Below the pieces are notes generated by a model. That model was given only the letters and a program-made list of their open reading frames with translations. It was not told the origin of the DNA and did no database searches. From the NCBI GenBank assembly GCA_905197045.1, contig CAJJXG010000009.1, positions 1 to 50,784 on the forward strand: 50,784 bases of DNA. Reading direction: 5' to 3'. Positions 33,205-41,605 of this stretch are shown here, piece by piece. The stretch comes from an uncultured Caryophanales bacterium. GTDB lineage: Bacteria > Bacillota_I > Bacilli_A > RFN20 > CAG-826. Position 1 is the first letter of the stretch; the number at the start of each line of letters is the position of its first letter. The position numbers and the translations under genes are program-made.

Positions 33205-33762
33205 TTAGTTTGCTCTGCCATCGTAATCGCCAGTATCGGTTCTTACTAAGACGTTATCGCCTTCATTAATAAATAATGGAACTCTAATTTTGAGACCTGT
33301 TTCAACAGTAGCATCTTTCATAGCTTTGTTAACAGTATCTCCTCTAACTGCAGGTTCGCAGTGAGTTATTTTTAAAGTTACTTTTGCAGGAAGGTTAATT
33401 CCTAAAATTTCATCATCATAGGAAGTAATTTCAACTTCTTGATTTTCTTTTAAGAATTTAATTTCCCATTCAAGTCTTGCCTTAGGAATTTCAACTTGTT
33501 CATAAGTTTCATTATCCATAAAGACTAAGAAATCACCATTATCATAAAGATAATTCATTTTCTTTTTATCAAGTCTTACGGTTTCAACTTGATAGCCACT
33601 ATTTGCACTTAATTCAGTAATAGCGCCACTTCTTACGTTCTTAACTTTTACTTTAGCAACCATTTTTCTCATGGCAGTTTTATTTAATAAAATGTCAATA
33701 ACATAATATAAATTGCCATCATCTTCAAAATAGTTACCTGGCCTTAATTCTGTAACGTTCAT
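33205..33762 (-). CDS. efp: Elongation factor P with atypical tip loop
   Basis: This 185-residue EF-P rescues ribosomes stalled at polyproline. Domains II and III are normal (PAVRGDTVNKAMKDATVETGLKIRVPLFI and the terminal VRTDTGDYDGRAN). In domain I, the loop that normally reads P-G-K-G, carrying the modified Lys or Arg, instead reads N27-K-T-A-M-R32-K33-M. The canonical Lys position is therefore not conserved, though Arg32 and Lys33 are near. The ATG at 33762 follows GAAAGGGA and starts 2 nt after the MBL gene ends. Confidence 0.9.
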   Translation of the reverse strand: MNVTELRPGNYFEDDGNLYYVIDILLNKTAMRKMVAKVKVKNVRSGAITELSANSGYQVETVRLDKKKMNYLYDNGDFLVFMDNETYEQVEIPKARLEWEIKFLKENQEVEITSYDDEILGINLPAKVTLKITHCEPAVRGDTVNKAMKDATVETGLKIRVPLFINEGDNVLVRTDTGDYDGRAN

Positions 33763-33764
33763 AT

Positions 33765-34421
33765 CTATTCCCTTTCAATTTTTAATAAATAAATATTATT
33801 TTCTTTTTCTTTTTTAAGAGTAGTTTCGTCGCCATGACCTGGATAAATTTTTAAGTTATCATCTAATTTTAACAATTTTTTCAAAGAAGAACTTATCAAT
33901 CTTTCATTGCCTTTAGGCAAATCAGTTCTTCCTATTGATCCTTTAAACAAAGTATCGCCTGTAAATAAGGCGTTTTCTTTCTCAGAAAGGAAGCAAACAC
34001 TACCATTTGTATGAAATGGTGTCGAGATTACTTTAAAAACATAACCATTTTTAAAATCAATTTCATCTTCATCATCTAATAAATAGAGATTACTTAAATT
34101 AAGAGAAACGTCATTATTACTTTCAAAGTAATGAGAACCGTTTAATTTGGCATTACTTAATAGCTCACTGTCATCTTGATGAACAAACACTGTGCAAGAA
34201 AAAGTTTCTAAAAACTTTTTGATTCCTCTGATATGGTCAAAGTGTCCATGTGTTAATAAAATTCCAGAACAAGACGTGAAATTTTCTTTTATGTAATCAA
34301 TAACCCTATCTTGTGTAGATCCTAAATCAATGACAACACACCTTCCACCTTTTTCACCAACTACATACGTGTTGGCACTAAATTCATGTGTATCAGTATC
34401 AAATCGAAAAGTTTTAACCAT
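33765..34421 (-). CDS. Metallo-beta-lactamase-fold hydrolase (YqgX/glyoxalase II-like)
   Basis: This 218-residue MBL-fold enzyme has the metal motif LTHGHFDHIRG, a further His near HTNGSVCF, Asp in FTGDTLFKGSIGRTD, and a final His in IYPGHGDETTLKKEKENN. This pattern matches the YqgX/glyoxalase II-like group that hydrolyses thioesters such as lactoylglutathione or bacillithiol adducts. The substrate cannot be named. It lies between rpmG and efp without a clear Shine-Dalgarno. Confidence 0.85.
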   Translation of the reverse strand: MVKTFRFDTDTHEFSANTYVVGEKGGRCVVIDLGSTQDRVIDYIKENFTSCSGILLTHGHFDHIRGIKKFLETFSCTVFVHQDDSELLSNAKLNGSHYFESNNDVSLNLSNLYLLDDEDEIDFKNGYVFKVISTPFHTNGSVCFLSEKENALFTGDTLFKGSIGRTDLPKGNERLISSSLKKLLKLDDNLKIYPGHGDETTLKKEKENNIYLLKIERE

Positions 34422-34438
34422 AAGTTTTTAAGTAACTC

Positions 34439-34588
34439 TTATTTCTTTTCTTTAAAAACTTGTACTTTTTGACAATGAGGGCAATATTTTTTCTTTTCAA
34501 TTCTATCAGGATTGTTTTTCTTGTTTTTTGAAGTAATATATTGTTCTTCACCACAAACAGTACATTTTAAAATAATGTTATCACGCAT
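34439..34588 (-). CDS. rpmG: 50S ribosomal protein L33
   Basis: This 49-residue ribosomal protein starts MRDNIILKCTVCGEEQYITSKNKK and carries the zinc pairs CTVC and CPHC of the C+ type of L33. AAAGGAG before the ATG is well placed. It heads the operon rpmG-MBL-efp-yneF. Loss of Cys in paralogues is common during zinc limitation, so a zinc-free copy could exist elsewhere. Confidence 0.93.
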   Translation of the reverse strand: MRDNIILKCTVCGEEQYITSKNKKNNPDRIEKKKYCPHCQKVQVFKEKK

Positions 34589-34614
34589 AATAAACTCCTT
34601 TCGTTAATGCATAC

Positions 34615-34627
34615 GTGATTTTATCAC
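34615..34627. promoter_or_regulatory. Palindrome overlapping the rpmG -10 region
   Basis: GTGAT (34615-34619) and ATCAC (34623-34627) form a perfect inverted repeat around TTT. A TAAAAT on the - strand (34623-34618) overlaps it and would serve rpmG. An operator is possible but unproven. Confidence 0.35.
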
Positions 34628-34667
34628 ATTTCAATGCTCCTTTCTATATTTTTTACTCATTAAAGAT

Positions 34668-34673
34668 TATAAT
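34668..34673 (+). promoter_or_regulatory. ispG -10 box with very short leader
   Basis: Consensus TATAAT lies 10 nt before the ispG ATG at 34684, predicting a leader of only a few nucleotides and no Shine-Dalgarno. No good -35 was found. Confidence 0.4.
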
Positions 34674-34683
34674 AAGTTTAGTT

Positions 34684-35736
34684 ATGAATAAGAGAGAAAA
34701 TACAATTCCTGTTAAAATAGGAAACATACAAATTGGTGGCAATAATCGTGTAATCATTCAATCGATGTGTGACATTAAAACTTCAAACATTGACGATGTT
34801 GTTAAGGAAATTAATGAATGTGCTCTTTTAGGAGCTGATATGATGAGAGTAAGCATCTTAGACAAGCAAGATGCTTTTGCAATTAAAGAAATCAAAAAGC
34901 GTATCAGCATTCCTATTGTCGCTGATATTCATTTTGACTATAAATTAGGAATTTTAGCAATCGAAAATGGAGCTGACAAAATACGAATAAATCCAGGTAA
35001 TTTTGGAAGCGACGAAAAGCTCAAAGAGCTCATAGATGTAGCAAAAATGTATGATATTGCTATTCGTATTGGCGTTAATAAAGGATCATTAGAAAAAGAT
35101 TTAGCCGATGCAGATTTGAAAGAAGAGGAAAAACTTGTTTTAAGTGCAAAAAAATATATTCAAAAATTCGAAGATTTGGGTTTCAAAAAACTTGTAATTA
35201 GTGTAAAAGCTTCTAATCCACTTCTAACAATTAAAGCTTATAGACTTATGAGCGAAGTAACTAAGTATCCTTTGCATATAGGCGTCACTGAAAGCGGATA
35301 TGATGAAATCGGAATAATACGTTCAGTAAGTGCACTTTCTCCTCTCTTACTTGAGGGTATTGGCTCAACTATTCGTATTTCTTTAACACATAATCCACAA
35401 AAAGAAATAAAAACTTGTGTTAGATTGCTTCATGATTTGGATTTATATCCAAATTATCCAACTATTATAACTTGTCCTACATGTGGTCGTTGTATGGTAC
35501 AAAATACAGCAAAAATTGCTGATCAAGTTTTGGAATATTTAATAGCTAATAAAAAATACATTACTGTCGCCGTTATGGGTTGCATAGTTAATGGTATCGG
35601 TGAAGGTAAAAACGCCGATATTGGAATTGCCGGCGGAAATGGAATGTTTCAAATTTTCTCAAAAGGCAAAGTTTTAAAGACTGTAAAACAAGATGACGTT
35701 TTGTCAGAATTATTCAATCTCATCGATAATTTTTAA
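34684..35736 (+). CDS. ispG: 4-hydroxy-3-methylbut-2-enyl diphosphate synthase IspG
   Basis: This 350-residue iron-sulfur enzyme makes HMBPP in the MEP isoprenoid route. The cluster ligands are intact: CPTCGRC, then GCIVNGIGE, which supplies the third Cys and the Glu. The TIM-barrel part shows VADIHFDYKLG and KIRINPGN. The start MNKRENTIPVKIGNIQIGG at 34684 fits the family; a longer in-frame start at 34615 would pass through the -10 box. Its 3' end overlaps the convergent unknown gene by 27 nt. The IspH-like gene 2.3 kb away lacks its active site. Confidence 0.95.
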   Translation: MNKRENTIPVKIGNIQIGGNNRVIIQSMCDIKTSNIDDVVKEINECALLGADMMRVSILDKQDAFAIKEIKKRISIPIVADIHFDYKLGILAIENGADKIRINPGNFGSDEKLKELIDVAKMYDIAIRIGVNKGSLEKDLADADLKEEEKLVLSAKKYIQKFEDLGFKKLVISVKASNPLLTIKAYRLMSEVTKYPLHIGVTESGYDEIGIIRSVSALSPLLLEGIGSTIRISLTHNPQKEIKTCVRLLHDLDLYPNYPTIITCPTCGRCMVQNTAKIADQVLEYLIANKKYITVAVMGCIVNGIGEGKNADIGIAGGNGMFQIFSKGKVLKTVKQDDVLSELFNLIDNF

Positions 35737-36582
35737 GCTGTCTTCTAATTTTGCCGGTTCAATCACTTCACTTTTTAGCGTATTAATAAATAACGTGATA
35801 AATTTATTAGAAATTTCTTTATTTCTTTCAACTGCCACAGGAATGTTTTTGATTTTATTAGAATTAAAAAAATTAACCATGGCATTTACAATTTTAGACT
35901 GATTAAATTTTTTAGGCTTTTTACAAATCTTGTTAAAAAATTCTAAATTAGTTAATTTTATAAGCTTTAAATCAGCGAGATTTTCAATTCTTGAAAGAAT
36001 CTCTTTAGTGGAATAATCTTTTTCCAAAAATACTTCGACATCAATGTCTAAACAAATAGCTGGATTCAGGTCAAATTCTTTTATTGACTTAAAACCACTG
36101 TTTTTAGATGAAATATATGAATCATCTATTATTTCGCTTACTTTAAAATCTATTAATATTTCTTTGTCTTTAATTTCTAATTGTAAAACATCCTTAGCTA
36201 TATTTAGGATCTTTAAAAAACCATCAAAAAGTTCTTTATTCGCACTGATTATTAGATTATTCACTACACTATAAATACTATTTATATACTTGAAAACTAC
36301 TGTTTTATTACTATTTTTGACAAAAATATCATTTTGTAATAAGTATTTAACTAATCCGCCAATATTAAAGACTATTTCGTTTTGACTCCGACCAATTAAT
36401 TTTAAAGAATCTAAAAAGGTTCTTTGTTTGAGAATTCTATATGTTGGCAATTTACCGAAATTGTAATATTTATCAGGTGCAAAGACTAAAAAGTCTGCAT
36501 CGCAAAACGCTGCTTCTGATAAAAAAGTTTCAAATAACCTAAACGATTTTGTAGACTCTACAAAGCCAACTTTTCTTGGCAT
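35710..36582 (-). CDS. Unrecognised protein, 290 aa
   Basis: I do not recognise this protein. It has no signal peptide, membrane helix or obvious catalytic motif. The N-terminal third (VGFVESTKSFRLFETFLSEAAFCDADFLVFAPDKYYNFGKLPTYRILKQRTFLDSLK) is the most structured-looking part, and the rest is rich in Lys, Ile and Asn. The ATG at 36582 is 7 nt after the helicase gene ends, so it is probably cotranscribed with it. Its 3' end overlaps ispG by 27 nt. It does not match DNA polymerase III delta or endonuclease IV, which are plausible for the region. Confidence 0.7.
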   Translation of the reverse strand: MPRKVGFVESTKSFRLFETFLSEAAFCDADFLVFAPDKYYNFGKLPTYRILKQRTFLDSLKLIGRSQNEIVFNIGGLVKYLLQNDIFVKNSNKTVVFKYINSIYSVVNNLIISANKELFDGFLKILNIAKDVLQLEIKDKEILIDFKVSEIIDDSYISSKNSGFKSIKEFDLNPAICLDIDVEVFLEKDYSTKEILSRIENLADLKLIKLTNLEFFNKICKKPKKFNQSKIVNAMVNFFNSNKIKNIPVAVERNKEISNKFITLFINTLKSEVIEPAKLEDSLKIIDEIE

Positions 36583-36589
36583 AAATAAA

Positions 36590-37957
36590 TTATTCTTTCA
36601 TAGCTTCGCGCTTATAGCGTTCAACTCTTTGTCTTCTTATATCTTTTCTTATTACTTCTCTCCTGTGTTTTCTCTTAACTTTATCAATAGCGTTCTTAAC
36701 TTTCTTTTTATAGCCTGGTTTAACTGTTTTACCCATCGCTTGATGTTTTGCTTTTTTAATTTCTCTTTCGAGATCATCGTTAGTTTTATTGCTACGTCTT
36801 AATTTTGATTTCTTATCAAGAGGAATATCTTCGACCAATTCATCATTTACAAATTTCAAATATTGTACTGAAAGACCTTCGCGTAAAAGTTTTAAAGGCA
36901 AATTAAGAGTATCGTTATCATAAAAAGAGTAACAATTACCACTTTTGCCAAGTCTACCAGTTCTTCCTGCACGATGGTAATAATATTCAAGATTATTTGG
37001 AATATTAAAATTCAAAACATCACTTACATCTTCAACATCAATGCCTCTTGCAGCTAAATCGGTACAAACAACAATTCTAAACTCGTCATTTTTAATCCTT
37101 CTAAGCATAGACTTGCGTTCGCGTTTTTCCAATTCACCACTAATAAATCCACATTTAAATTTATTTTCTGATAAAAATTCATATATTTTCTTCGCTTCTG
37201 TTTTAGAATTTCCAAAAATAAAAAGTAAATAAGGGTTTTTGAGTTTAATAAAGCTTAGTAAGAGTTTAAATTTATCTTGATGCTTTGTATTAATGAAAAA
37301 GTGAGTAACTGATTTTGCTGCTTTGTTGTCTTCAGTTGCAGTCAACAAATAATCAGGTGAAATATATTTTCGTAAAAAATCTTTTACATTATTTGAAATT
37401 GTGGCACTAAAAACCTCAATTTGAATATTTCTTTTATCAATTTTAGAAAAGATTTTATCAATATCTTGAATAAAAGATGAATCGATTAACATATCAGCTT
37501 CATCAAGTACTATAGTTTTCAAACAACTTAAATCTAAGGACTCTAATCCTAGTAAAAAGTTTAGCTTACCAGGTGTTGCTATTACGATATCTGCTCCACT
37601 AGCGAAAGATTTTACGTCCTTTTGACTGTCTTCACCACCGCTAAATAATTTACATTTTACTTTTTGATAAAAATCACAATTTAAAATTTGCATAGCGAAA
37701 TCATAGGTCTGTTTAGCTAATTCTTTTGTTGGAGAAACAATAATAGCTTGAATTTTACCAGAGGCTTCAATGTTATTAATGATTGGAACCAAAAAAGAAT
37801 GAGTTTTACCACTACCAGTTTCACTTTTTGCAATAATATTTTCGCCTTTTAAGGCTTTCGGTATAACAATTTCTTGAACTTTTGTTAAATGTTCGTAACC
37901 GAGTTTTTGTAAAACTTCTATTAATTCAGGTTTTAAGTTAAATGATTTAAAGTGCAT
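36590..37957 (-). CDS. cshB: DEAD-box RNA helicase, CshB-like
   Basis: This 455-residue helicase has all core motifs: Q motif HLTKVQEIVIPKAL, Walker A AKSETGSGKT, TPGKL, VLDEADML, FSATIS in place of SAT, then VCTDLAARGID and HRAGRTGRLG. A basic C-terminal tail of about 75 residues (KKAKHQAMGKTVKPGYKKK and many Arg) probably binds RNA. CshB (YqfR) in Bacillus lies next to ispH and nif3, as here, which supports the subfamily call. No clear Shine-Dalgarno is seen. Confidence 0.88.
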   Translation of the reverse strand: MHFKSFNLKPELIEVLQKLGYEHLTKVQEIVIPKALKGENIIAKSETGSGKTHSFLVPIINNIEASGKIQAIIVSPTKELAKQTYDFAMQILNCDFYQKVKCKLFSGGEDSQKDVKSFASGADIVIATPGKLNFLLGLESLDLSCLKTIVLDEADMLIDSSFIQDIDKIFSKIDKRNIQIEVFSATISNNVKDFLRKYISPDYLLTATEDNKAAKSVTHFFINTKHQDKFKLLLSFIKLKNPYLLFIFGNSKTEAKKIYEFLSENKFKCGFISGELEKRERKSMLRRIKNDEFRIVVCTDLAARGIDVEDVSDVLNFNIPNNLEYYYHRAGRTGRLGKSGNCYSFYDNDTLNLPLKLLREGLSVQYLKFVNDELVEDIPLDKKSKLRRSNKTNDDLEREIKKAKHQAMGKTVKPGYKKKVKNAIDKVKRKHRREVIRKDIRRQRVERYKREAMKE

Positions 37958-37998
37958 GTCGTAATTTTATATAATTTATCCCACTTTTTCATTATAAA

Positions 37999-38007
37999 TG
38001 TTAAAAT
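37999..38007 (+). promoter_or_regulatory. Extended -10 promoter, predicted leaderless start of the IspH-like gene
   Basis: TGT-TAAAAT (37999-38007) is an extended -10 element that ends 6 nt before the ATG at 38014. The surrounding AATGTTAAAATAATC is the same as upstream of the gfo gene on the other strand at 50691. Confidence 0.5.
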
Positions 38008-38013
38008 AATCAC

Positions 38014-38955
38014 ATGGACATCGAAATTATTGAACCATGTGGTTATTCAAAAACATTAAGTAATTTATTAGACGTAGCAAATAAGGCTCGTTATTCATTT
38101 CCAAAATCACAAATTGTACTTCTCGGAAGTGTTTTAAACGGCGAACAAGTTAAGGTTGAACTAAATAAGCTCGGAATTAGCATTGTTGATATTCCTTACG
38201 AAGGATTTGAGGATTATTTAAAAAATGTTGATCCAGAAATCTTAATCATTACTTCACCTTATGGAACTGAAGAGAAACTTTTTAAGATTATGGAAAAAAG
38301 GAAGATTTTGTATTTTGATGCTACATCACCTTCCACCATTGAGAAAAGAGATCTTATTAATAAGTCTCATTTTGGAAAGAAAGTAATTTTTGTTGGCAAT
38401 TTAAATACAATCGAGGAAAACTATTTAGCTGCGGTAACTAATCATAAATTTTTATTTTACGATTTAGCAAACGATACTAACAACTCGAATAACTCTATCC
38501 TTAATAGCAAATACAACAAGAAAAAAACACAAATAATTTATCAAAGTGAAATTGCTAATGATACATTATCACTTGCACTTCATAAAATTAAAAACTATTT
38601 ACCAAAGGCTACTATTAATCACGAAGTAAGTGATGAAAACTATGAGAAGAAGAAAACGCTTTTGGAAAAATTAAAAGATGGCGATGTTTTATTGATTGCT
38701 AGTACAACAAAAAAATCAGATAAATATATACTAGAATACTACCATTTATCTACTAAAAATATACTATATGCTACAATTTCTAATGTACAAGACGCAATTA
38801 AGTTGAACATTCCTTTAAAAAAGAAAATTTATCTAACTTCTGATGGAAGCATATCACGTAAGAATATTGACGATATTTGTGCTTATTTCAGATATAAAGG
38901 AATTCAGGGAGATCTTCTTGATCAATCGTTAAAATCTGTAGTTCAGAATTTATAG
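38014..38955 (+). CDS. IspH/LytB-like protein lacking the iron-sulfur and active-site residues
   Basis: This 313-residue protein aligns along its length with IspH (HMBPP reductase): EPCGYSKTL for the usual PRGYC, GSVLNGEQV for IVHN, YFDATSPS for DATCP, and the terminal IYLTSDGSISRKNIDDI for VTAGASTP. The three cluster Cys are gone: Ser12 and Ser105 replace two of them, and none is in the third region (NHEVSDENY). The His of IVHN, AHGV and GHPE are also lost. It cannot be a normal reductase. The gene sits in the usual ispH neighbourhood beside nif3 and cshB. It overlaps nif3 by 68 nt, tail to tail. Confidence 0.8.
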   Translation: MDIEIIEPCGYSKTLSNLLDVANKARYSFPKSQIVLLGSVLNGEQVKVELNKLGISIVDIPYEGFEDYLKNVDPEILIITSPYGTEEKLFKIMEKRKILYFDATSPSTIEKRDLINKSHFGKKVIFVGNLNTIEENYLAAVTNHKFLFYDLANDTNNSNNSILNSKYNKKKTQIIYQSEIANDTLSLALHKIKNYLPKATINHEVSDENYEKKKTLLEKLKDGDVLLIASTTKKSDKYILEYYHLSTKNILYATISNVQDAIKLNIPLKKKIYLTSDGSISRKNIDDICAYFRYKGIQGDLLDQSLKSVVQNL

Positions 38956-39670
38956 AAAGTAAAACTTTTTTAAATTGCTTCATAAAAATCTTCTCGATTT
39001 CGTGAGGCAAATCAAGATAGTTATATTTGTTGGCGACAACACCTCTTCTACCGTGGTGAGGAATATCGCCGCTTATATAAATATCATAACCTTCGTTTTT
39101 CGCATTTAAGTAGCTGCTCCATCCGCCTCCACCGATGATAGCTACTTTTTTTATGTAATCTTTTCCTTCATGAATTAATAACCCGTAATTAACATTTAAT
39201 TTTTTCATCGCATACTTAGCAAATTCATGAATCTCCATTTCGTTTGCTAAATTTCCGCCTCTTGCCATAGGTTCTGTTTGAAGTTTAACTATATTTTCTA
39301 GTCCTAATTCTCTAGTTAAAGCATCATTCATACCCTCGTTACCACCATCGAAATTTGTGTGATAACTATAAACAGGAATTCCTAAGTTTAAAGTTTTCTC
39401 ATATAAATCTTTCTTTAAAGGGTCGTTTTTAAGCACTTTTGCTCTTGTCCCAAAAATAAATGGGTGATGAGAAACTATTAGGTCAATTTTGTCTTCTAGC
39501 TTTTGGCTAACAATATATTTATAAACTTCCTCATCATAATCTAAGCAAAGTAAAATTGTGTTCGTTTCTTCTTTAATTTTTCCGCATTGTAAACCAACAT
39601 GATCATAACTTTCAGCTAAGGATTTAGGGAAATATTTAGCTAATTTTTTAAGAAGAGTTTTAGTTTTCAT
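38888..39670 (-). CDS. Nif3/YqfO family dinuclear metal protein
   Basis: This 260-residue protein has the NIF3 family metal motifs: SHHPFIFGT with two His, YSYHTNFD, and a later ISGDIPHHGRRGVV. It also has the start AESYDHVGLQCGK typical of the family. Function is unresolved; relatives bind two metal ions and are often called GTP cyclohydrolase type 1 in error. GGAGG before the ATG at 39670 fixes the start. It overlaps trmK by 11 nt, the usual TrmK-Nif3 order, and overlaps the IspH-like gene at its 3' end. Confidence 0.9.
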   Translation of the reverse strand: MKTKTLLKKLAKYFPKSLAESYDHVGLQCGKIKEETNTILLCLDYDEEVYKYIVSQKLEDKIDLIVSHHPFIFGTRAKVLKNDPLKKDLYEKTLNLGIPVYSYHTNFDGGNEGMNDALTRELGLENIVKLQTEPMARGGNLANEMEIHEFAKYAMKKLNVNYGLLIHEGKDYIKKVAIIGGGGWSSYLNAKNEGYDIYISGDIPHHGRRGVVANKYNYLDLPHEIEKIFMKQFKKVLLSINSELQILTIDQEDLPEFLYI

Positions 39671-40325
39671 TAATAATTTCCTCCAACTTATCAATCTTTT
39701 GGTCGATTTCTTTTATTCTTGACTCATTTTTGATAGATAGTTTAATTTGTCTCAACTTATTAAGTTGAACGGTATATCTTTTAATGAAAATATCAGATTT
39801 TCGTTTCAAATTAAATGGACCAAATTCTAGTTCCTTTGAGGAATAACTTGTTTTATCGTTATTTAAAGCAAAGCAAATTACATCGTAATAAATAGAATCT
39901 TCTAATATTATAGTTTCATCTGAAATTTTATAGCCAATTTCATAGAAAAATTTTCTTACTTCGTCTTGATTGGTATGGCAATCAATAATAAAAGTATCTC
40001 TCTTATTGCCATTTTTTATATCATTTAGAACAATCTCTTTTATATTAGAAAAACCCATTCCAGCAATTACTATTGTTTGATAATTAGGGCTTACATTTTC
40101 TAGTCCATTTGACAAATCACAGCTAAAATTTGGCTTATTTATCGAACAAATCGTTTTCTTAAGATTATCAAAAGGACCAATTTTATTCTCTACTCCTAAA
40201 ACATTATTTTTGAAATTCCTATTATTTAAAAGAACTAAAAGAAGACCATGGTCGCTTCCAATATCAGCGACATCATGGTCATCTTTAATAAATTGTGAAA
40301 TTTTGTTCAAACGATCAGAAATCAT
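39660..40325 (-). CDS. trmK: tRNA (adenine22-N1)-methyltransferase TrmK
   Basis: This 221-residue SAM-dependent methyltransferase has the motif DVADIGSDHGLLLVLL for cofactor binding and VIAGMGFSNIKEIV in place of the usual AGMGG, plus a helical C-terminal coiled-coil region. It methylates A22 in tRNA. It follows rpoD, as in Bacillus sigA-yqfN. Its ATG lies 4 nt after the rpoD stop. Confidence 0.9.
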   Translation of the reverse strand: MISDRLNKISQFIKDDHDVADIGSDHGLLLVLLNNRNFKNNVLGVENKIGPFDNLKKTICSINKPNFSCDLSNGLENVSPNYQTIVIAGMGFSNIKEIVLNDIKNGNKRDTFIIDCHTNQDEVRKFFYEIGYKISDETIILEDSIYYDVICFALNNDKTSYSSKELEFGPFNLKRKSDIFIKRYTVQLNKLRQIKLSIKNESRIKEIDQKIDKLEEIINEN

Positions 40326-40329
40326 ATGA

Positions 40330-41604
40330 TTAGTGTAAATCGTCTAATTTCTTTGTTCTTGTTGGATGTCTTAATTTGCGAATAGCTTTAGCTTCAATTT
40401 GTCTAATTCTTTCTCTAGTAACTCCAAATTCTTTTCCAACTTCTTCAAGTGTTCGAGGTCTATTATCGTCCAAACCATATCTTAGACGTAAAACTCTTTC
40501 TTCTCTATCTGTTAAATCGTTCATGACACTAAATAAAGCATCACGGTTCATGGACTTTCTTGTATATTCAGTTGGAGAAACACTTTCTTTGTCTTCTACA
40601 AAGTCTCCTAAATGGCTATCATCTTCTTCGCCAATTGGACTTTCTAAAGATACTGGTTCCAAAGCTAATGTTGTAATTTCTCTAATCCTGTCTGGAGATA
40701 AAGTACCATCCATCTTTTTAGAAATTTCTTCTGCTGTAGGCTCTCTACCAAGCTCTTGAACAAGTTGTCTTTGAACTCTAGTGATTTTATTAATGGTTTC
40801 AACCATATGGACAGGAATTCTAATTGTTCTAGCTTGATCAGCGATTGCTCTTGTAATAGCTTGTCTAATCCACCATGTTGCATAAGTCGAAAATTTAAAA
40901 CCTTTTTTATAGTCAAATTTTTCAACGGCCTTGATAAGTCCAAGATTACCTTCGGAAATCAAATCCAAAAATTGCATACCACGACCAATATAATGCTTTG
41001 CTATAGAGACAACGAGTCTTAAATTAGCGTTAATAAGTTGATCTTTAGCTCTTTTATCGCCAGCTGCAATTCTTTTAGCAAGTTCAGTTTCTTCTTTTGG
41101 TTTAAGTAATGGTACTCTACCAATTTCCTTTAAATATTGTTTGACACTATCGTTAACCTTGACTTCACTTGAATCAATGTTATCTAAATTGTTGATATCA
41201 AGATTACTTTCAGCGCTGTTCTCATCATTATCGAAATCATCGAAATCGTCGTCTTCATTTTCAATGTCTTCTTCGTTAAAATCTTCAGGCATATCAGCGT
41301 TATCGAAATCATCATCCTTACTGCCTGCAATTTCATATCCTAAATTTTTGAAATGCTCAAAAACTTTTTCGTAATCTTTATCTGATAAATCCAAATAAGA
41401 AGTTTCATCAAAAAATTGATCTTGATCAATAAATTTTGTGTCTTTATTTTCTTCTTCAAATTTTTTAACGATTTGATCAAGAGTCATCATGTCATCATGA
41501 TCGTCTGTTGGTGTGTAATCATCCAAGTTAAGTTCATTATCTTCTTGAATTTTCTTAATTTTTACAGCTTCGTTTTTTGAAGTTTTTTTAGCCTTTCTTT
41601 CCAT
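40330..41604 (-). CDS. rpoD: Primary RNA polymerase sigma factor
   Basis: This 424-residue housekeeping sigma has an acidic N-terminal region 1 (DDDFDNADMPEDFNEED and similar) of about 150 residues. Then come region 1.2 (VKQYLKEIGRVPLL), region 2 (NLRLVVSIAKHYIGRGMQFLDLISEGNLGL, STYATWWIRQAITRA), region 3 and region 4 (LRLRYGLDD, EVGKEFGVTRERIRQIEAKAIRKLRHP). The AAGGAGG just before the ATG at 41604 rules out an upstream in-frame start in the dnaG end. It lies in the glyS-dnaG-rpoD macromolecular-synthesis operon. Confidence 0.97.
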   Translation of the reverse strand: MERKAKKTSKNEAVKIKKIQEDNELNLDDYTPTDDHDDMMTLDQIVKKFEEENKDTKFIDQDQFFDETSYLDLSDKDYEKVFEHFKNLGYEIAGSKDDDFDNADMPEDFNEEDIENEDDDFDDFDNDENSAESNLDINNLDNIDSSEVKVNDSVKQYLKEIGRVPLLKPKEETELAKRIAAGDKRAKDQLINANLRLVVSIAKHYIGRGMQFLDLISEGNLGLIKAVEKFDYKKGFKFSTYATWWIRQAITRAIADQARTIRIPVHMVETINKITRVQRQLVQELGREPTAEEISKKMDGTLSPDRIREITTLALEPVSLESPIGEEDDSHLGDFVEDKESVSPTEYTRKSMNRDALFSVMNDLTDREERVLRLRYGLDDNRPRTLEEVGKEFGVTRERIRQIEAKAIRKLRHPTRTKKLDDLH

Positions 41605-41605
41605 C

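Noticed and set aside
35710..36582. DNA polymerase III delta subunit or endonuclease IV
   Set aside because: Neither the HolA start nor the endonuclease IV metal motifs are present.
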